This document shows positions 27,092 to 36,137 of a stretch of DNA of 64,000 nucleotides, piece after piece. The stretch is from Flavobacterium zhairuonense (GTDB lineage: Bacteria; Bacteroidota; Bacteroidia; Flavobacteriales; Flavobacteriaceae). The notes beneath the pieces were generated by a model, which was not told where the DNA came from, did no database searches, and saw nothing but the letters and a program-made list of their open reading frames with translations. A program made the translations under genes and the position numbers. Within the stretch, counting starts at the first letter, position 1, and the number at the start of each line of letters is the position of its first letter. The stretch covers positions 1 to 64,000 of the forward strand of contig NZ_SJSY01000061.1 of assembly GCF_004352915.1 (NCBI RefSeq). The letters are read 5' to 3'.

Positions 27092-27120
27092 CAAAAGTAG
27101 GTAATTATTCTTTATTTCAA
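27092..27120 (-). promoter_or_regulatory. Promoter of the feo operon
   Basis: On the minus strand TTG (27118-27120), an 18-base spacer and TACTTTTG (27092-27099) match the Flavobacterium consensus. Directly downstream lies a direct repeat of TTTAGATTG (27072-27080 and 27083-27091 as read on the plus strand), placed where an iron repressor could block initiation. Confidence 0.7.
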
Positions 27121-27169
27121 GGCATTTAACACTCTTGAATATGCTAAATCTTTCTAAAAATAAGGGATT

Positions 27170-27835
27170 TTACTCTTTTGACAAGAAATCGATGTCTTCT
27201 AAAAGACGTTTGATTTCTTCTTTGTTTGTTCCGTCATAAAAACCACGAACACGTCGTTTTTGATCTACCAAAACAAAATTCTCCGTATGAACCATATCAT
27301 AAAGTTGATCTGGACGGCCTAATTTCACAGCTAGATAAGATTTTCTTGCCATCGTATAAATTTCTTTTTTGTCGCCAGTAACTAAATTCCATTTGCTGTC
27401 CACAACATGATGCTTAATTGCATATGCTTTTAGAACCGGAATACTGTCAACTTCAGGAAAAACGGTGTGCGAAAGCAACATTACTTTTGGATTATTCAAA
27501 ACCGCTTTTTGAACATCTTCAAGATTCGTTGTCATTTTTGGACAAATGGACCCGCAAGTTGTGAAGAAGAAATCGGCAACATAGATTTTTCCTTCATAAT
27601 TTTTTTGTGTGATTGTGTCTCCATTTTGGTTTACAAACGAAAAATCGGCAATTGTGTGATATTTGCTTTTGTATTGAATCGTACTATCAACTAATTCTGG
27701 ATTGACATCAGAAGGATTGTAAATCGGAAGTGTTTTTTGTGGTTTTAAAGCCGAATAAAATAGAGATATAGTAACAACCGAAAATATAATTAAAACGATA
27801 AAGAATTTGCGGTATTTATAAAGAAGCGATTTCAT
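27170..27835 (-). CDS. SCO1/SenC family copper chaperone
   Basis: Membrane-anchored periplasmic thioredoxin-fold protein of 221 residues from ATG 27835 (the ORF's earlier ATG at 27853 adds six residues). A transmembrane anchor lies at about 11-28. The copper-binding Cys94 and Cys98 are in FFTTCGSICPK and His183 in DMVHTENF, the full SCO set. SCO proteins load or reduce the Cu-A centre of cytochrome oxidase. It is not next to oxidase genes here and stands apart from the feo operon. Confidence 0.92.
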   Translation of the reverse strand: MKSLLYKYRKFFIVLIIFSVVTISLFYSALKPQKTLPIYNPSDVNPELVDSTIQYKSKYHTIADFSFVNQNGDTITQKNYEGKIYVADFFFTTCGSICPKMTTNLEDVQKAVLNNPKVMLLSHTVFPEVDSIPVLKAYAIKHHVVDSKWNLVTGDKKEIYTMARKSYLAVKLGRPDQLYDMVHTENFVLVDQKRRVRGFYDGTNKEEIKRLLEDIDFLSKE

Positions 27836-28078
27836 AAAAATAATTTGGCGCAAAAATACAAAAACAGCTTTTTAATGTCTTAATTATAACGGCTTTTTAA
27901 CAGAGTGCAAACGTAAATTGCAATCTGTTTTTTCATTTAGTATTTTTTTTAAAACATTTTTGTAACAAAATGATATTTGTGTAGACAAATGTTTAACTGA
28001 AGGCATTTAAAAGGATATCTTCGAAAATAATCTGTTTATTATTGATGAATTTTAACATAATATTCAAAATAATAACAA

Positions 28079-28086
28079 TATGTTTG
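28079..28086 (+). promoter_or_regulatory. -7 element of the M13 peptidase gene
   Basis: TATGTTTG lies 27 bases before the ATG. The 258-base gap before the gene is very AT-rich and holds no other recognisable feature. Confidence 0.45.
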
Positions 28087-28112
28087 TATATATACTAAAA
28101 CAATAAATTATA

Positions 28113-30173
28113 ATGATTAAAAAGCTTACTAAACCTATGTTTTGTGTAGTTTCTGCAATGTTTTCATTAACTGCAGTTCAAGCTCAAGATGCAAAACCAA
28201 AAGAACCAGGTATCAATATTGCCAATATGGATACAAAAGTGAGTCCGAGTCAGGACTTTTTTCGTTATGTAAACGGAGCCTGGCTAGACAAAACTGAAAT
28301 TCCTAGTGATAGAACTTCATGGGGAAGTTTTAACGAATTGCGTCAAAAAACTGACGAAAATGCACTTGCTATTTTGAAAGAAGCTTCGAAAAACCCGAAG
28401 TACAAATCAAATACTGACCAAGGAAAAGCGATCGCTTTGTTCAACACTATCATGGATACTGTTGGAAGAAACAAAAGAGGCGTTACGCAGCTTCAACCTT
28501 ATTTGAAGAAAATCGATGCAATTAAAAATGTTGCCGATCTTCAAAATTATATCACTGAAATGCAACTTTCTGGCGGATCAGGTTTCTTTGGAGTTTATGT
28601 TGGTGCTGATGCTAAAAACAGTAACAGAAACACTGTGAGCTTAAGCCCAGGTACTTTAGGATTATCTGATAAAGATTACTACAATGCAGATGATAAAGAT
28701 TCTAAAGAAAAACGTGAAAAATACGAAGTGCACGTAGCTCGTATGATGCAATTTATCGGAGAGTCTCCTGCTAAAGCAAAAGAAAGCGCAAAACAAATTT
28801 TGGCTCTAGAAGTTGAAATGTCTGCGCCAAGATTGGACCGTGTTGAAAGAAGAGACAGAAGAAAACAATACAACCCAACTGCTGTTGCTGATTTGAAAAA
28901 GAATACGCCTTCTATTCAATGGGAGAAATATTTTGCAGGAATTGGAATGGCAAAATTAGATACCGTAAATGTGGCGCAACCTCGCTACATGATCGCTCTA
29001 GAAAAAACTTTTACTGAAAAGAAAGTAGAGGCTTGGAAAGAGTACTTAAAATGGTCATTATTAAACAGAGCAGCTTCAACTTTGACTACAGAGATTGAAA
29101 ACGCAAATTTTGATTTCTACGGAAAAACATTGACAGGAGCTTTAAAACAACGTCCGCGTGAAGAAGTTGCTTTGCAAGTAATCAACGGAGTAACGGGAGA
29201 AGCTTTAGGAAAATTGTATGTAGAAAAATTATTTCCTGCTGAAGCGAAAGAAAAAGCAAAAGACATGATTGCCAATGTTATGCTTGCTTATGAAAACAGA
29301 ATCAACGCTTTGCCTTGGATGTCTGCTGAAACTAAAGTTAAGGCGATTGAAAAATTGAAAAAATTAACGGTTAAAATTGGATATCCGGACAAATGGAAAG
29401 ATTATTCAAAATTAGAGCTTAAAGACGTTAAGGAAGGCGGAACATATTTTGATAATATGAAAAGTATTTCAAAATGGGCTTATGCTGAAAATCTTGCTGA
29501 TCTTTCAAAACCTGTAGATAAATCAAGATGGGGAATGTCTCCGCAAACGGTTAATGCTTATTTCAATCCATCTTACAACGAGATTGTTTTCCCAGCTGCA
29601 ATTTTACAGCCACCGTTTTACAATTACCAAGCTGATGCTGCTGTAAATTACGGTGGAATTGGAGCTGTAATTGGTCACGAAATCTCTCACGGTTTTGATG
29701 ATTCTGGTGCTCGTTATAATGCTGATGGAAATCTTGTTGACTGGTGGACTCCTGAAGATTTAAAACAATTTACTGCCCTTGGAGGAGAACTTGCTGCACA
29801 ATACAGCGCTTTAGAACCACTTCCTGGAATTCACGTTGATGGTAAATTTACTTTAGGTGAAAACATTGGTGACTTAGGAGGTACAAACGCTGCTTATGAT
29901 GGTTTGCAATTGTATTTGAAAAAACATGGAAATCCTGGATTAATTGACGGTTTCACACCAGAACAGCGTTTCTTTATTTCTTGGGCTACAGTTTGGAGAA
30001 CAAAATCTAGAGACGAGGCTATTAAAAGCCAAGTTAAAACGGATCCACACTCTCCAGGAATGTACAGAGCGGTTGTGCCAATCCAAAACTTAGATTCTTT
30101 CTACCAAGCTTTTGGAATTAAAAAAGGTGATGCAATGTATGTTGAACCAGACAAAAGAGTTAAAATCTGGTAA
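28113..30173 (+). CDS. M13 family zinc metallopeptidase (PepO/neprilysin-like)
   Basis: Secreted endopeptidase of 686 residues with a signal peptide (MIKKLTKPMFCVVSAMFSLTAVQAQ). The N-terminal M13 domain starts NMDTKVSPSQDFFRYVNGAW. The catalytic domain has substrate-binding NAYFNPSYNEIVFPA, the zinc motif HEISH (about 521-525) followed by GFDD, and the third ligand Glu in GENIGDLGG. The C-terminus ends VEPDKRVKIW, as is usual for the family. It degrades peptides in the periplasm or outside. Strong terminator directly after. Confidence 0.95.
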   Translation: MIKKLTKPMFCVVSAMFSLTAVQAQDAKPKEPGINIANMDTKVSPSQDFFRYVNGAWLDKTEIPSDRTSWGSFNELRQKTDENALAILKEASKNPKYKSNTDQGKAIALFNTIMDTVGRNKRGVTQLQPYLKKIDAIKNVADLQNYITEMQLSGGSGFFGVYVGADAKNSNRNTVSLSPGTLGLSDKDYYNADDKDSKEKREKYEVHVARMMQFIGESPAKAKESAKQILALEVEMSAPRLDRVERRDRRKQYNPTAVADLKKNTPSIQWEKYFAGIGMAKLDTVNVAQPRYMIALEKTFTEKKVEAWKEYLKWSLLNRAASTLTTEIENANFDFYGKTLTGALKQRPREEVALQVINGVTGEALGKLYVEKLFPAEAKEKAKDMIANVMLAYENRINALPWMSAETKVKAIEKLKKLTVKIGYPDKWKDYSKLELKDVKEGGTYFDNMKSISKWAYAENLADLSKPVDKSRWGMSPQTVNAYFNPSYNEIVFPAAILQPPFYNYQADAAVNYGGIGAVIGHEISHGFDDSGARYNADGNLVDWWTPEDLKQFTALGGELAAQYSALEPLPGIHVDGKFTLGENIGDLGGTNAAYDGLQLYLKKHGNPGLIDGFTPEQRFFISWATVWRTKSRDEAIKSQVKTDPHSPGMYRAVVPIQNLDSFYQAFGIKKGDAMYVEPDKRVKIW

Positions 30174-30192
30174 TCTTTAATTTACTCAATAT

Positions 30193-30225
30193 AAAAACGG
30201 CGCTGATTTCAGCGCCGTTTTTTTG
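30193..30225. terminator. Bidirectional terminator between convergent genes
   Basis: A 12-bp stem (30194-30205 with 30210-30221, core CGGCGCTG/CAGCGCCG) is flanked by A and T runs on both sides. It serves the M13 gene and the convergent GyrI-like gene. Confidence 0.9.
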
Positions 30226-30230
30226 TTTTA

Positions 30231-30680
30231 TTATTTTATAGCAATATAAATATCAACCTCGGCATTTTCAGGATTTTGAGCTTTTTCTCCATAGACTTCA
30301 AAATCACTTGTAAAAGTTCTTTCGAGATTGGATTCCCAAATTCTCAACCATTCATTATAAACGATTCCTTCAGACAGATTTCCTTTTGGAGCAAAGTTTG
30401 CATAATTGGAGTTCTCAATTGTTATTCCGATCATCTTTTCAGGAATAAAATCAAAATTATCAACTATACAACCTAAAATTGTGGTGTACGGTTTCGTGTG
30501 GTCTTTTTCATAATCTGTATAGATACAGATGATATCCTTGGAAATCTTATTTGGAATTTTTTCGGCAACAGATTCAGATAAAAAAGTATTCCAAAGCGCC
30601 GGAATATCTTTTGAGGATTGCCCATTTTCATTTGTTGTTCGTATCGAAATGCCAATTACGTTGAATTTTTGATTATACAT
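30231..30680 (-). CDS. GyrI-like / effector-binding domain protein
   Basis: Single-domain protein of 149 residues of the GyrI-like (AraC effector-binding) fold. It begins with the beta strand FNVIGISIRT, has the IPALWNTFLSE helix, the YTTILGCIVDNF strand and the closing YNEWLRIWESNLERTFTSDFEVY, close to the integron-associated effector-binding proteins. It has no DNA-binding part. Such domains bind amphipathic small molecules. No partner gene is evident. Confidence 0.8.
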   Translation of the reverse strand: MYNQKFNVIGISIRTTNENGQSSKDIPALWNTFLSESVAEKIPNKISKDIICIYTDYEKDHTKPYTTILGCIVDNFDFIPEKMIGITIENSNYANFAPKGNLSEGIVYNEWLRIWESNLERTFTSDFEVYGEKAQNPENAEVDIYIAIK

Positions 30681-30769
30681 GGTGTCTCATTTTTTTGTTA
30701 TTGAACCAAAATTAATACAGCAAAATGACAACAGTATGTCAGCAGTGAGCAGTGATTTTTAATTTTAAA

Positions 30770-30806
30770 AGAAAAATAAAAAACGACGCTTATTTGGCGT
30801 CGTTTT
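30770..30806 (-). terminator. Terminator after hemB and cytochrome c
   Basis: AAAACGACGC (30780-30789) pairs with GCGTCGTTTT (30797-30806), with a T-run on the minus strand. It ends the hemB-cytochrome transcript. Confidence 0.85.
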
Positions 30807-30827
30807 CTTTATATCGATAAATGTCTC

Positions 30828-31238
30828 TTATTTCAAATTGCTGTAAATATAAGCTTCAATTGCTTTTAATTCCTCATCAGACATTTCTTTGGTTATTGCA
30901 AAGTTAGTCTGCATTACAGCAAACTGACTTGGGTCAACAATTGGTTCTGCATTTCCTTTTAAGAAAGTCGTAATATCACCTTTTTTGTCTTTGTAGGTTT
31001 TAGCGATTTCCTGAATACTTGGCCCAATCACTTTTTCCCCCACTTGATGGCAAGAAGTGCAATTTCCTCTTCCTTCAAAAATTTCTTTTCCTAATGCTTC
31101 TGGAGTTGTAGCTTTCGCCGATTCTCCTTCGACAGAAGTTTCTGTTGTTCCTTCAGAGGATTTACCAAAAGGTTCTTGACTTTCTTTTTTACATGCGGCA
31201 AACGCTAAAACGGCAGATAAGAATAATACTTTTTTCAT
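30828..31238 (-). CDS. Lipoprotein c-type cytochrome
   Basis: Small monoheme cytochrome c of 136 residues. A signal peptide with a lipobox (Cys16 in FAACKKE) and a Ser/Glu-rich linker precede the heme-binding CTSCH (Cys60, Cys63, His64). Met109 in FAVMQTNF is the likely distal ligand. It would be tethered to the periplasmic side and pass electrons between respiratory complexes. It starts 2 bases after the hemB stop, so heme synthesis and this hemoprotein are cotranscribed. Confidence 0.9.
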   Translation of the reverse strand: MKKVLFLSAVLAFAACKKESQEPFGKSSEGTTETSVEGESAKATTPEALGKEIFEGRGNCTSCHQVGEKVIGPSIQEIAKTYKDKKGDITTFLKGNAEPIVDPSQFAVMQTNFAITKEMSDEELKAIEAYIYSNLK

Positions 31239-31240
31239 TA

Positions 31241-32233
31241 CTATTTATTTAAAATTACAGCTGCTTCTTTTGCAAAATAAGTTGAGATAATACTGGCTCC
31301 TGCACGCTTAATGCAATAAAGTTGCTCTATCATGATTTTGTCATGATCAAGCCACCCTTTTTCTGCTGCGGCCTTTACCATTGCGTACTCACCAGATACT
31401 TGATAAACCGCAACCGGTACATGAACGGCATTTTTTACCTCACGAACAATGTCTAAATATGCCATTCCTGGTTTTACCATTACGATGTCTGCGCCTTCTT
31501 CAACGTCTAATAAAGCTTCGCGAATTCCTTCAATTCTGTTGGCATAATCCATTTGATATGTTTTCTTGTCTTTTGGAATATTTTGAGAATCTACCGGAGC
31601 AGAATCTAAAGCATCTCGGAACGGGCCATAAAATGCCGAAGCATATTTGGCACTGTAACTCATTATCCCCACGTTATGGTGACCATTTTCTTCTAATGCT
31701 TTTCTGATGGCCAAAACTCTTCCGTCCATCATATCACTTGGCGCTACAAAATCGGCTCCGGCTTCAGCGTGGCTTAAACTCATTCTCGTTAAAGCATCAA
31801 CAGTTGCGTCATTGATTAATTGGCCGTTTTCTATAATTCCGTCATGACCATAAATTGAATATGGATCTAAGGCAACATCGGGCATTACAATCATTTCTGG
31901 AACAGCATCTTTAATGGCGCGGATTGTTTGTTGCATCAAACCGTCTTTATTCCAAGCTTCGGTTCCTTTATTGTCTTTTAAATTATCGCTTACTTTTACG
32001 TAAATATTAACCGCTTTGATTCCTAAATCCCAAGCTTCTTTTACTTCTTTGATGGTGTTGTCTAACGAATGGCGGTAAATTCCCGGCATTGACGGAATTG
32101 CCGATTTTATGTCTTTTCCTTCGGCAACAAACATTGGAAGCATAAAATCCTGCGGACTTAAGCTGGTTTCACGAACTAAAGAACGAATTGATTCATTGGT
32201 TCTTAAACGACGATTTCTTTGTAATGGAAACAT
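31241..32233 (-). CDS. hemB: Delta-aminolevulinic acid dehydratase (porphobilinogen synthase)
   Basis: Joins two 5-aminolevulinate to porphobilinogen, the second step of heme synthesis in this region (330 residues). The two Schiff-base lysines are Lys196 (SYSAKYASAF) and Lys254 (MVKPGMAYLD). The site that binds catalytic zinc in animals and E. coli, with its three cysteines, reads DVALDPYSIYGHDG (119-132), so this is the Cys-less class that uses Mg or K. The GHDG end and the DGR-VLAIRKAL allosteric region are normal. Operon with the cytochrome gene. Confidence 0.97.
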   Translation of the reverse strand: MFPLQRNRRLRTNESIRSLVRETSLSPQDFMLPMFVAEGKDIKSAIPSMPGIYRHSLDNTIKEVKEAWDLGIKAVNIYVKVSDNLKDNKGTEAWNKDGLMQQTIRAIKDAVPEMIVMPDVALDPYSIYGHDGIIENGQLINDATVDALTRMSLSHAEAGADFVAPSDMMDGRVLAIRKALEENGHHNVGIMSYSAKYASAFYGPFRDALDSAPVDSQNIPKDKKTYQMDYANRIEGIREALLDVEEGADIVMVKPGMAYLDIVREVKNAVHVPVAVYQVSGEYAMVKAAAEKGWLDHDKIMIEQLYCIKRAGASIISTYFAKEAAVILNK

Positions 32234-32349
32234 TTTTTAAATTTTAGATTTTAGAATGCAGATTTTAGATTTTTCTACAATCTTGATTTTTATTGATTTA
32301 TGTATATCTTTTTAACTTTACGACTTTTGGCTTTCGACTGTTAACTTAT

Positions 32350-33246
32350 TTATGTAATTGAAGCTTCGTAAATTCCTGTAATTGAATTTTTTAGTTTTGA
32401 ATTAAATTCTTCATCAGACAGGCTATCGGTAAGCCCATCAGATAAGGCGCGCGAGAAACTTGCGATCAATCCATGATTTTGCGAAAGCTTATCATTGGCT
32501 TCATTCTGATCATATCCACCGGATAATGCTACAACTCGCACAACATGTGAATCAGACATTAATTCTTTATAAAAATCATGTGCTGTCGGAATCGAAAGCT
32601 TCAGCATCACTTTTACATCTTTATCCAATAAACTCAATTGTTTCAGGATTTCCTTTTTCAGAATTTCTTCTGATTTTGCTTTATCAGAACTGTAAATATC
32701 AACTTCCGGTTCTATAATCGGAACAAGGCCTTTTTTGAAGATTTGTAAACCGACTTCAAATTGTTGTTTAACGACTTCGCTAATTCCGTCTCTATTGGCT
32801 TCTTTTATTACAGAACGCATCTTGGTGCCAAAAATATTTTTTTCGACTGCACGCGTCAGTAATTCATCTAAATTGGCAATAGGTTTCATTAACTGCACTC
32901 CGTCCGAAAGTTCAGCAAGTCCTTTGTCAACTTTTAAAAACGGTACAATTTTTTTTTCTTTCCACAAATAATCTGCTGTCCATTGTCCGTCAATTTTACG
33001 ATCCATCGTGTTTTCAAACAAAATAGCGCCTAGAATATATTTGCTGTCAAAGGCTGGACTTTTAATAATTCTTGTTCTCATTTCGTGTACCAACGTGTAC
33101 ATTTCTTCGTCATTTTTGTAACGGTCTTCTTTTATACCATATTGCGCCAATGCTTTTGGAGTACTTCCGCCACTTTGATCCAACGCTGCGATAAATCCTT
33201 TTCCGGAATGCATTTGGTTTAATTGTTCGATGTTCACATTTTCCAT
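32350..33246 (-). CDS. Class I fructose-bisphosphate aldolase (bacterial type)
   Basis: Schiff-base aldolase of 298 residues that splits fructose-1,6-bisphosphate. It starts near [22 protein letters not shown], which is the family's opening. It then has ILFENTMDR, the [10 protein letters not shown] strand, IIEPEVDI and [10 protein letters not shown] with the likely Schiff-base lysine (Lys214 or Lys216 region). It is the FBA-I type of Staphylococcus and flavobacteria rather than the zinc class II enzyme. It interrupts the hem gene series without functional link. Confidence 0.92.
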   Translation of the reverse strand: MENVNIEQLNQMHSGKGFIAALDQSGGSTPKALAQYGIKEDRYKNDEEMYTLVHEMRTRIIKSPAFDSKYILGAILFENTMDRKIDGQWTADYLWKEKKIVPFLKVDKGLAELSDGVQLMKPIANLDELLTRAVEKNIFGTKMRSVIKEANRDGISEVVKQQFEVGLQIFKKGLVPIIEPEVDIYSSDKAKSEEILKKEILKQLSLLDKDVKVMLKLSIPTAHDFYKELMSDSHVVRVVALSGGYDQNEANDKLSQNHGLIASFSRALSDGLTDSLSDEEFNSKLKNSITGIYEASIT

Positions 33247-33349
33247 AATAATGAGTTTTAGTTTATTATAAATCCGTGTTATTTGAGCATTTTCCTGATT
33301 TTAAAATATGTACTTTAGTGTATTTCGTTTTCGACTAAAAAAGCTTTTT

Positions 33350-33409
33350 AACCACAAATTGCGCAAATTTTCACAAATTATTTTGCGGGAATTTGTGTAA
33401 TTTGTGGTT
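33350..33409. repeat. Intergenic inverted repeat upstream of the aldolase gene
   Basis: Arms 33350-33369 and 33390-33409 pair around AACCACAAATT and AATTTGTGGTT with a 20-base loop. It lies in the 251-base gap before the aldolase gene, in which I see no clear promoter. Confidence 0.8.
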
Positions 33410-33497
33410 GAATTATAATTCTTAACTACAGACTTTCAGTCTGCTTCTTAAAACCTATGGATTAAAAATTCATAGTGATTTAGTTTTTTTATATTAA

Positions 33498-34442
33498 TTA
33501 AAGACCAATCTTTTTGTCTATTTTTTCATAAGCCTCTTGTACTTTCTTCGGAGTGTTAAATCGGTATCCGATTGAAAATTTTAGAGTTGAAATATTGTCA
33601 TTCAGTTCTGTATGATCTTTTTCCTTTCTTAGATAATTCAATGAATTGAGGCTGGCAAAGGCAAAAAAGCGATCGGTATTATAGGCTAGTTTTAGATTTA
33701 CATCTAATTCATACAGAACGCTTGTGTTTTTATCCAAATCATTGATTCCAATTCCAAAACCAACTCCGGCACCAATTAAAATTCTGTCACTGATTACAAA
33801 ATTATAAAAATAAGATGGAGCAAGTGATAATGTGTACATATCTCCATCTGAGGAATCTGGCGAAGTGTTGAGGTTTAAATGCGTGTAATAGTAGGAAAGT
33901 ATCGGAATAAAACTTCCGGAACTTTTGGTTTGCCATTCGTTTTGGTTAATAAGCGTCTTAAAAGAAAACTTATCGTTGAAAATATAAGCTGTAGTTCCGC
34001 CAATTTTTGTCGTTCGCATATCTGGCAAAGGTGCTTTTATACTTTCATCGTCGATATAAAATCCTTTTTGATTGATGAAAGTTAAGGATTGCATCCATTT
34101 TTTGTGATAAAAACGAGTATTGAAATTGAAGTTTTTAGATCCGGAACTTTCTACATTACCAGGCAGAAATTCAGGTGAAAAACCTATTGTAATATCAATG
34201 AACTTATAATTTAAACTGAAGCCAATTTGATCTTTCCGATTTGGAATAAGATCAACGTAAATTTTTTCGCCATCAGTTAATGGAGCTTGGATTTGAAAAC
34301 TATTTGATGTGTCTAAATAATAAACACTTGCTATAATTTTATCGCCATATGATTTAAAATACGGATTTTGCAAAGAATCATTTTGGGCATAACACCCAAA
34401 AAAGCTGGCAAAAAACGATATGTAAATCAGTTTTAGATCCAT
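33498..34442 (-). CDS. DUF4421 family outer-membrane protein
   Basis: Exported protein of 314 residues with a signal peptide ending near FFGCYAQ. The rest is alternating amphipathic beta strands (LGFSLNYKFIDITIGFSPEF-type), ending FSIGYRFNTPKK plus a short Lys-rich tail, so it is predicted to be a beta-barrel. The KIIASVYYLDTSNSFQI start fits the DUF4421 family as I recall it. The function is unknown. It sits between the aldolase gene and the RAYT transposase. Confidence 0.7.
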   Translation of the reverse strand: MDLKLIYISFFASFFGCYAQNDSLQNPYFKSYGDKIIASVYYLDTSNSFQIQAPLTDGEKIYVDLIPNRKDQIGFSLNYKFIDITIGFSPEFLPGNVESSGSKNFNFNTRFYHKKWMQSLTFINQKGFYIDDESIKAPLPDMRTTKIGGTTAYIFNDKFSFKTLINQNEWQTKSSGSFIPILSYYYTHLNLNTSPDSSDGDMYTLSLAPSYFYNFVISDRILIGAGVGFGIGINDLDKNTSVLYELDVNLKLAYNTDRFFAFASLNSLNYLRKEKDHTELNDNISTLKFSIGYRFNTPKKVQEAYEKIDKKIGL

Positions 34443-34459
34443 TTATTTTATTGTAAAAT

Positions 34460-34472
34460 GCCCCAGCGGAGC
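34460..34472. repeat. REP element e, downstream of the RAYT gene
   Basis: GCCCCAGCGGAGC followed by GATATTTT. It has the same core as the elements at 35038-35198 but with one mismatch in the stem. Confidence 0.7.
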
Positions 34473-34488
34473 GATATTTTCTAGATTA

Positions 34489-34947
34489 TTAAATTTCATC
34501 AAAAACATATTCATTTTTAAAATCAACATTGAATAATTTTAAAAATTCAATATACTCTTCTTTAAATGTTTTTGTTTTGTGATGTTCCTCTTGATTTTCA
34601 ATATATTTTATAACATTTGTTAATTGAGAATGACTATATGAAAATGCTCCAAATCCTCCTTGCCATTCAAATTTACCATTAATCCATCTTTTATCATTTA
34701 TGAATTTTGAAGAATTTGCTTTTATATCTCTTACTAAATCAGATAAAGATTTATCTGGTTTCATTCCCATTAAAATATGAACGTGGTCTGACATTCCATT
34801 AATTGCAATTAATTTTTGCTCTTTGTTGGTTATAATGCCAGTTATATATTTGTAAACCTCATCTTTCCAGCTTTTGGAAATTAAATTTTGTCTGCCTTTG
34901 ATAGCAAAAACAATATGAACGTACAATTGCGAATAGGTATTTGCCAT
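34489..34947 (-). CDS. REP-associated tyrosine transposase (RAYT, IS200/IS605-like)
   Basis: Y1 transposase of 152 residues. The HUH motif is DHVHILMG (His55, His57), and the catalytic Tyr115 lies in the helix VIKYIENQEEHH with Gln119 as the usual metal ligand. The pattern WQGGFGAFSYS (95-105) is typical for the family. It has no tnpB partner and no IS ends. Instead it is flanked by short GC-rich palindromes: element e at 34460 and elements a-d at 35038-35198. This layout is that of a domesticated RAYT with its REP sequences. Activity cannot be judged, but the ORF is intact. Confidence 0.88.
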   Translation of the reverse strand: MANTYSQLYVHIVFAIKGRQNLISKSWKDEVYKYITGIITNKEQKLIAINGMSDHVHILMGMKPDKSLSDLVRDIKANSSKFINDKRWINGKFEWQGGFGAFSYSHSQLTNVIKYIENQEEHHKTKTFKEEYIEFLKLFNVDFKNEYVFDEI

Positions 34948-35037
34948 GCTTTTAATTAAAATTATTGAGAAGTAAATCTAATCAATAAATTAATTTTGTA
35001 GGATAAATACCTTTTTTTGTTTATGGATAAATATTTC

Positions 35038-35198
35038 GCCCCGCTGGGGCTATATATCGTCCTATTTTATATTTTGCTATAAATATTTCGTCCCTCTGGG
35101 ACTGCTTTAGATTATTTTATATTTCTTGAAAAAGCTCCAGCGGAGCAGAATATTTATAGAAATAATTTTGTGACATTGTTCGAAAGCTCCAGCGGAGC
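35038..35198. repeat. Cluster of four REP palindromes upstream of RAYT
   Basis: Four 13-bp palindromic cores with 5-bp stems: GCCCCGCTGGGGC (35038-35050), GTCCCTCTGGGAC (35090-35102) and twice GCTCCAGCGGAGC (35134-35146, 35186-35198). The first two are inverted relative to the last two. Beside each core lies a conserved GA-x-ATATTT-type flank (ATATTTC before the inverted ones). Such head-to-tail pairs form the BIME-like units RAYTs act on. Spacing is 39-40 bases between the cores, apart from 31 bases between the second and third. Confidence 0.8.
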
Positions 35199-35234
35199 GA
35201 TATAGATATTTAGATATAAATTTCTAATAGAACA

Positions 35235-36137
35235 TTAAACCCAATCAACCGGATTTTCCAACACATTTACCAATTTCTCTTCTTCACTTCCCGCTTCTGC
35301 ATGATGATCATAAACCCATTGCACGTGCGGAGGTAAACTCATCAATATACTTTCAATTCTTCCGTTCGTTTTTAATCCGAATAAAGTTCCTTTATCATGA
35401 ACCAAATTAAATTCAACATAACGACCGCGACGGATTTCCTGCCAGTTTCTGTTTTCTGGCTTGTATTCCAAATTTTTCCTTCTTTCCACAATTGGCACAT
35501 AAGCTTCAAGGAAACTATTTCCCACTTCTGTTACAAAATCGTACCAGTTTTCCATAGACATTTGTTCATTTGCTTTGCAATAATCAAAGAACAAACCGCC
35601 AAGTCCGCGGGCTTCATTTCTATGTGCGTTCCAGAAATACGAATCGCATTGTTTTTTATATTTCGGATAAAACTCCGGATTATGTTTGTCGCAAGCCGTT
35701 TTACAAGTTTGATGAAAGTGTTTTGCATCTTCTTCAAACAAATAATAAGGCGTTAAATCTTGTCCGCCACCAAACCACTGTTCGATAACTTTACCCGATT
35801 CATCATACATTTCAAAATAACGCCAATTGGCATGAACCGTTGGAGTCATTGGGTTTTTTGGATGAAGAACTAAGCTTAATCCGCAAGCGAAAAAATCAGC
35901 TTCGCCAACACCAAACATTTTTTGCATTGTTTCAGGAAGTTTTCCGTGAACGGCTGAAATGTTTACACCGCCTTTTTCAAAAACAGCTCCGTTTTCAATA
36001 ACGCGCGTTCTTCCGCCTCCGCCTTCTGGGCGTTTCCAAAGATCTTCACGGAATTTTGTCGTTCCGTCAACAGCTTCTAATCCTGCACAGATTTGGTCTT
36101 GTAAGTTTTGTATGTATGCGTAAAATTTATCTTTCAT
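35235..36137 (-). CDS. hemF: Oxygen-dependent coproporphyrinogen III oxidase
   Basis: Aerobic enzyme of 300 residues that decarboxylates coproporphyrinogen III to protoporphyrinogen IX. Family blocks are all present: GGGGRTRVIENG, GLSLVLHPKNP, HANWRYFEM, WFGGGQDLTPYY, FFDYC and RRGRYVEFNLVHDKGT, ending PPHVQWVYD. It overlaps the upstream GNAT gene by 4 bases (ATGA), so they are cotranscribed. An O2-independent hemN is not seen in the window. Confidence 0.97.
   Translation of the reverse strand: MKDKFYAYIQNLQDQICAGLEAVDGTTKFREDLWKRPEGGGGRTRVIENGAVFEKGGVNISAVHGKLPETMQKMFGVGEADFFACGLSLVLHPKNPMTPTVHANWRYFEMYDESGKVIEQWFGGGQDLTPYYLFEEDAKHFHQTCKTACDKHNPEFYPKYKKQCDSYFWNAHRNEARGLGGLFFDYCKANEQMSMENWYDFVTEVGNSFLEAYVPIVERRKNLEYKPENRNWQEIRRGRYVEFNLVHDKGTLFGLKTNGRIESILMSLPPHVQWVYDHHAEAGSEEEKLVNVLENPVDWV

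Noticed and set aside
34489-34947. A complete IS200-type insertion sequence
   Set aside because: No IS ends with subterminal hairpins of the IS200 type and no tnpB; the multiple scattered REP cores fit RAYT better.
35038-35198. CRISPR array
   Set aside because: The repeats are 13-bp palindromes in mixed orientation with unequal spacing and no cas genes, which does not fit a CRISPR.
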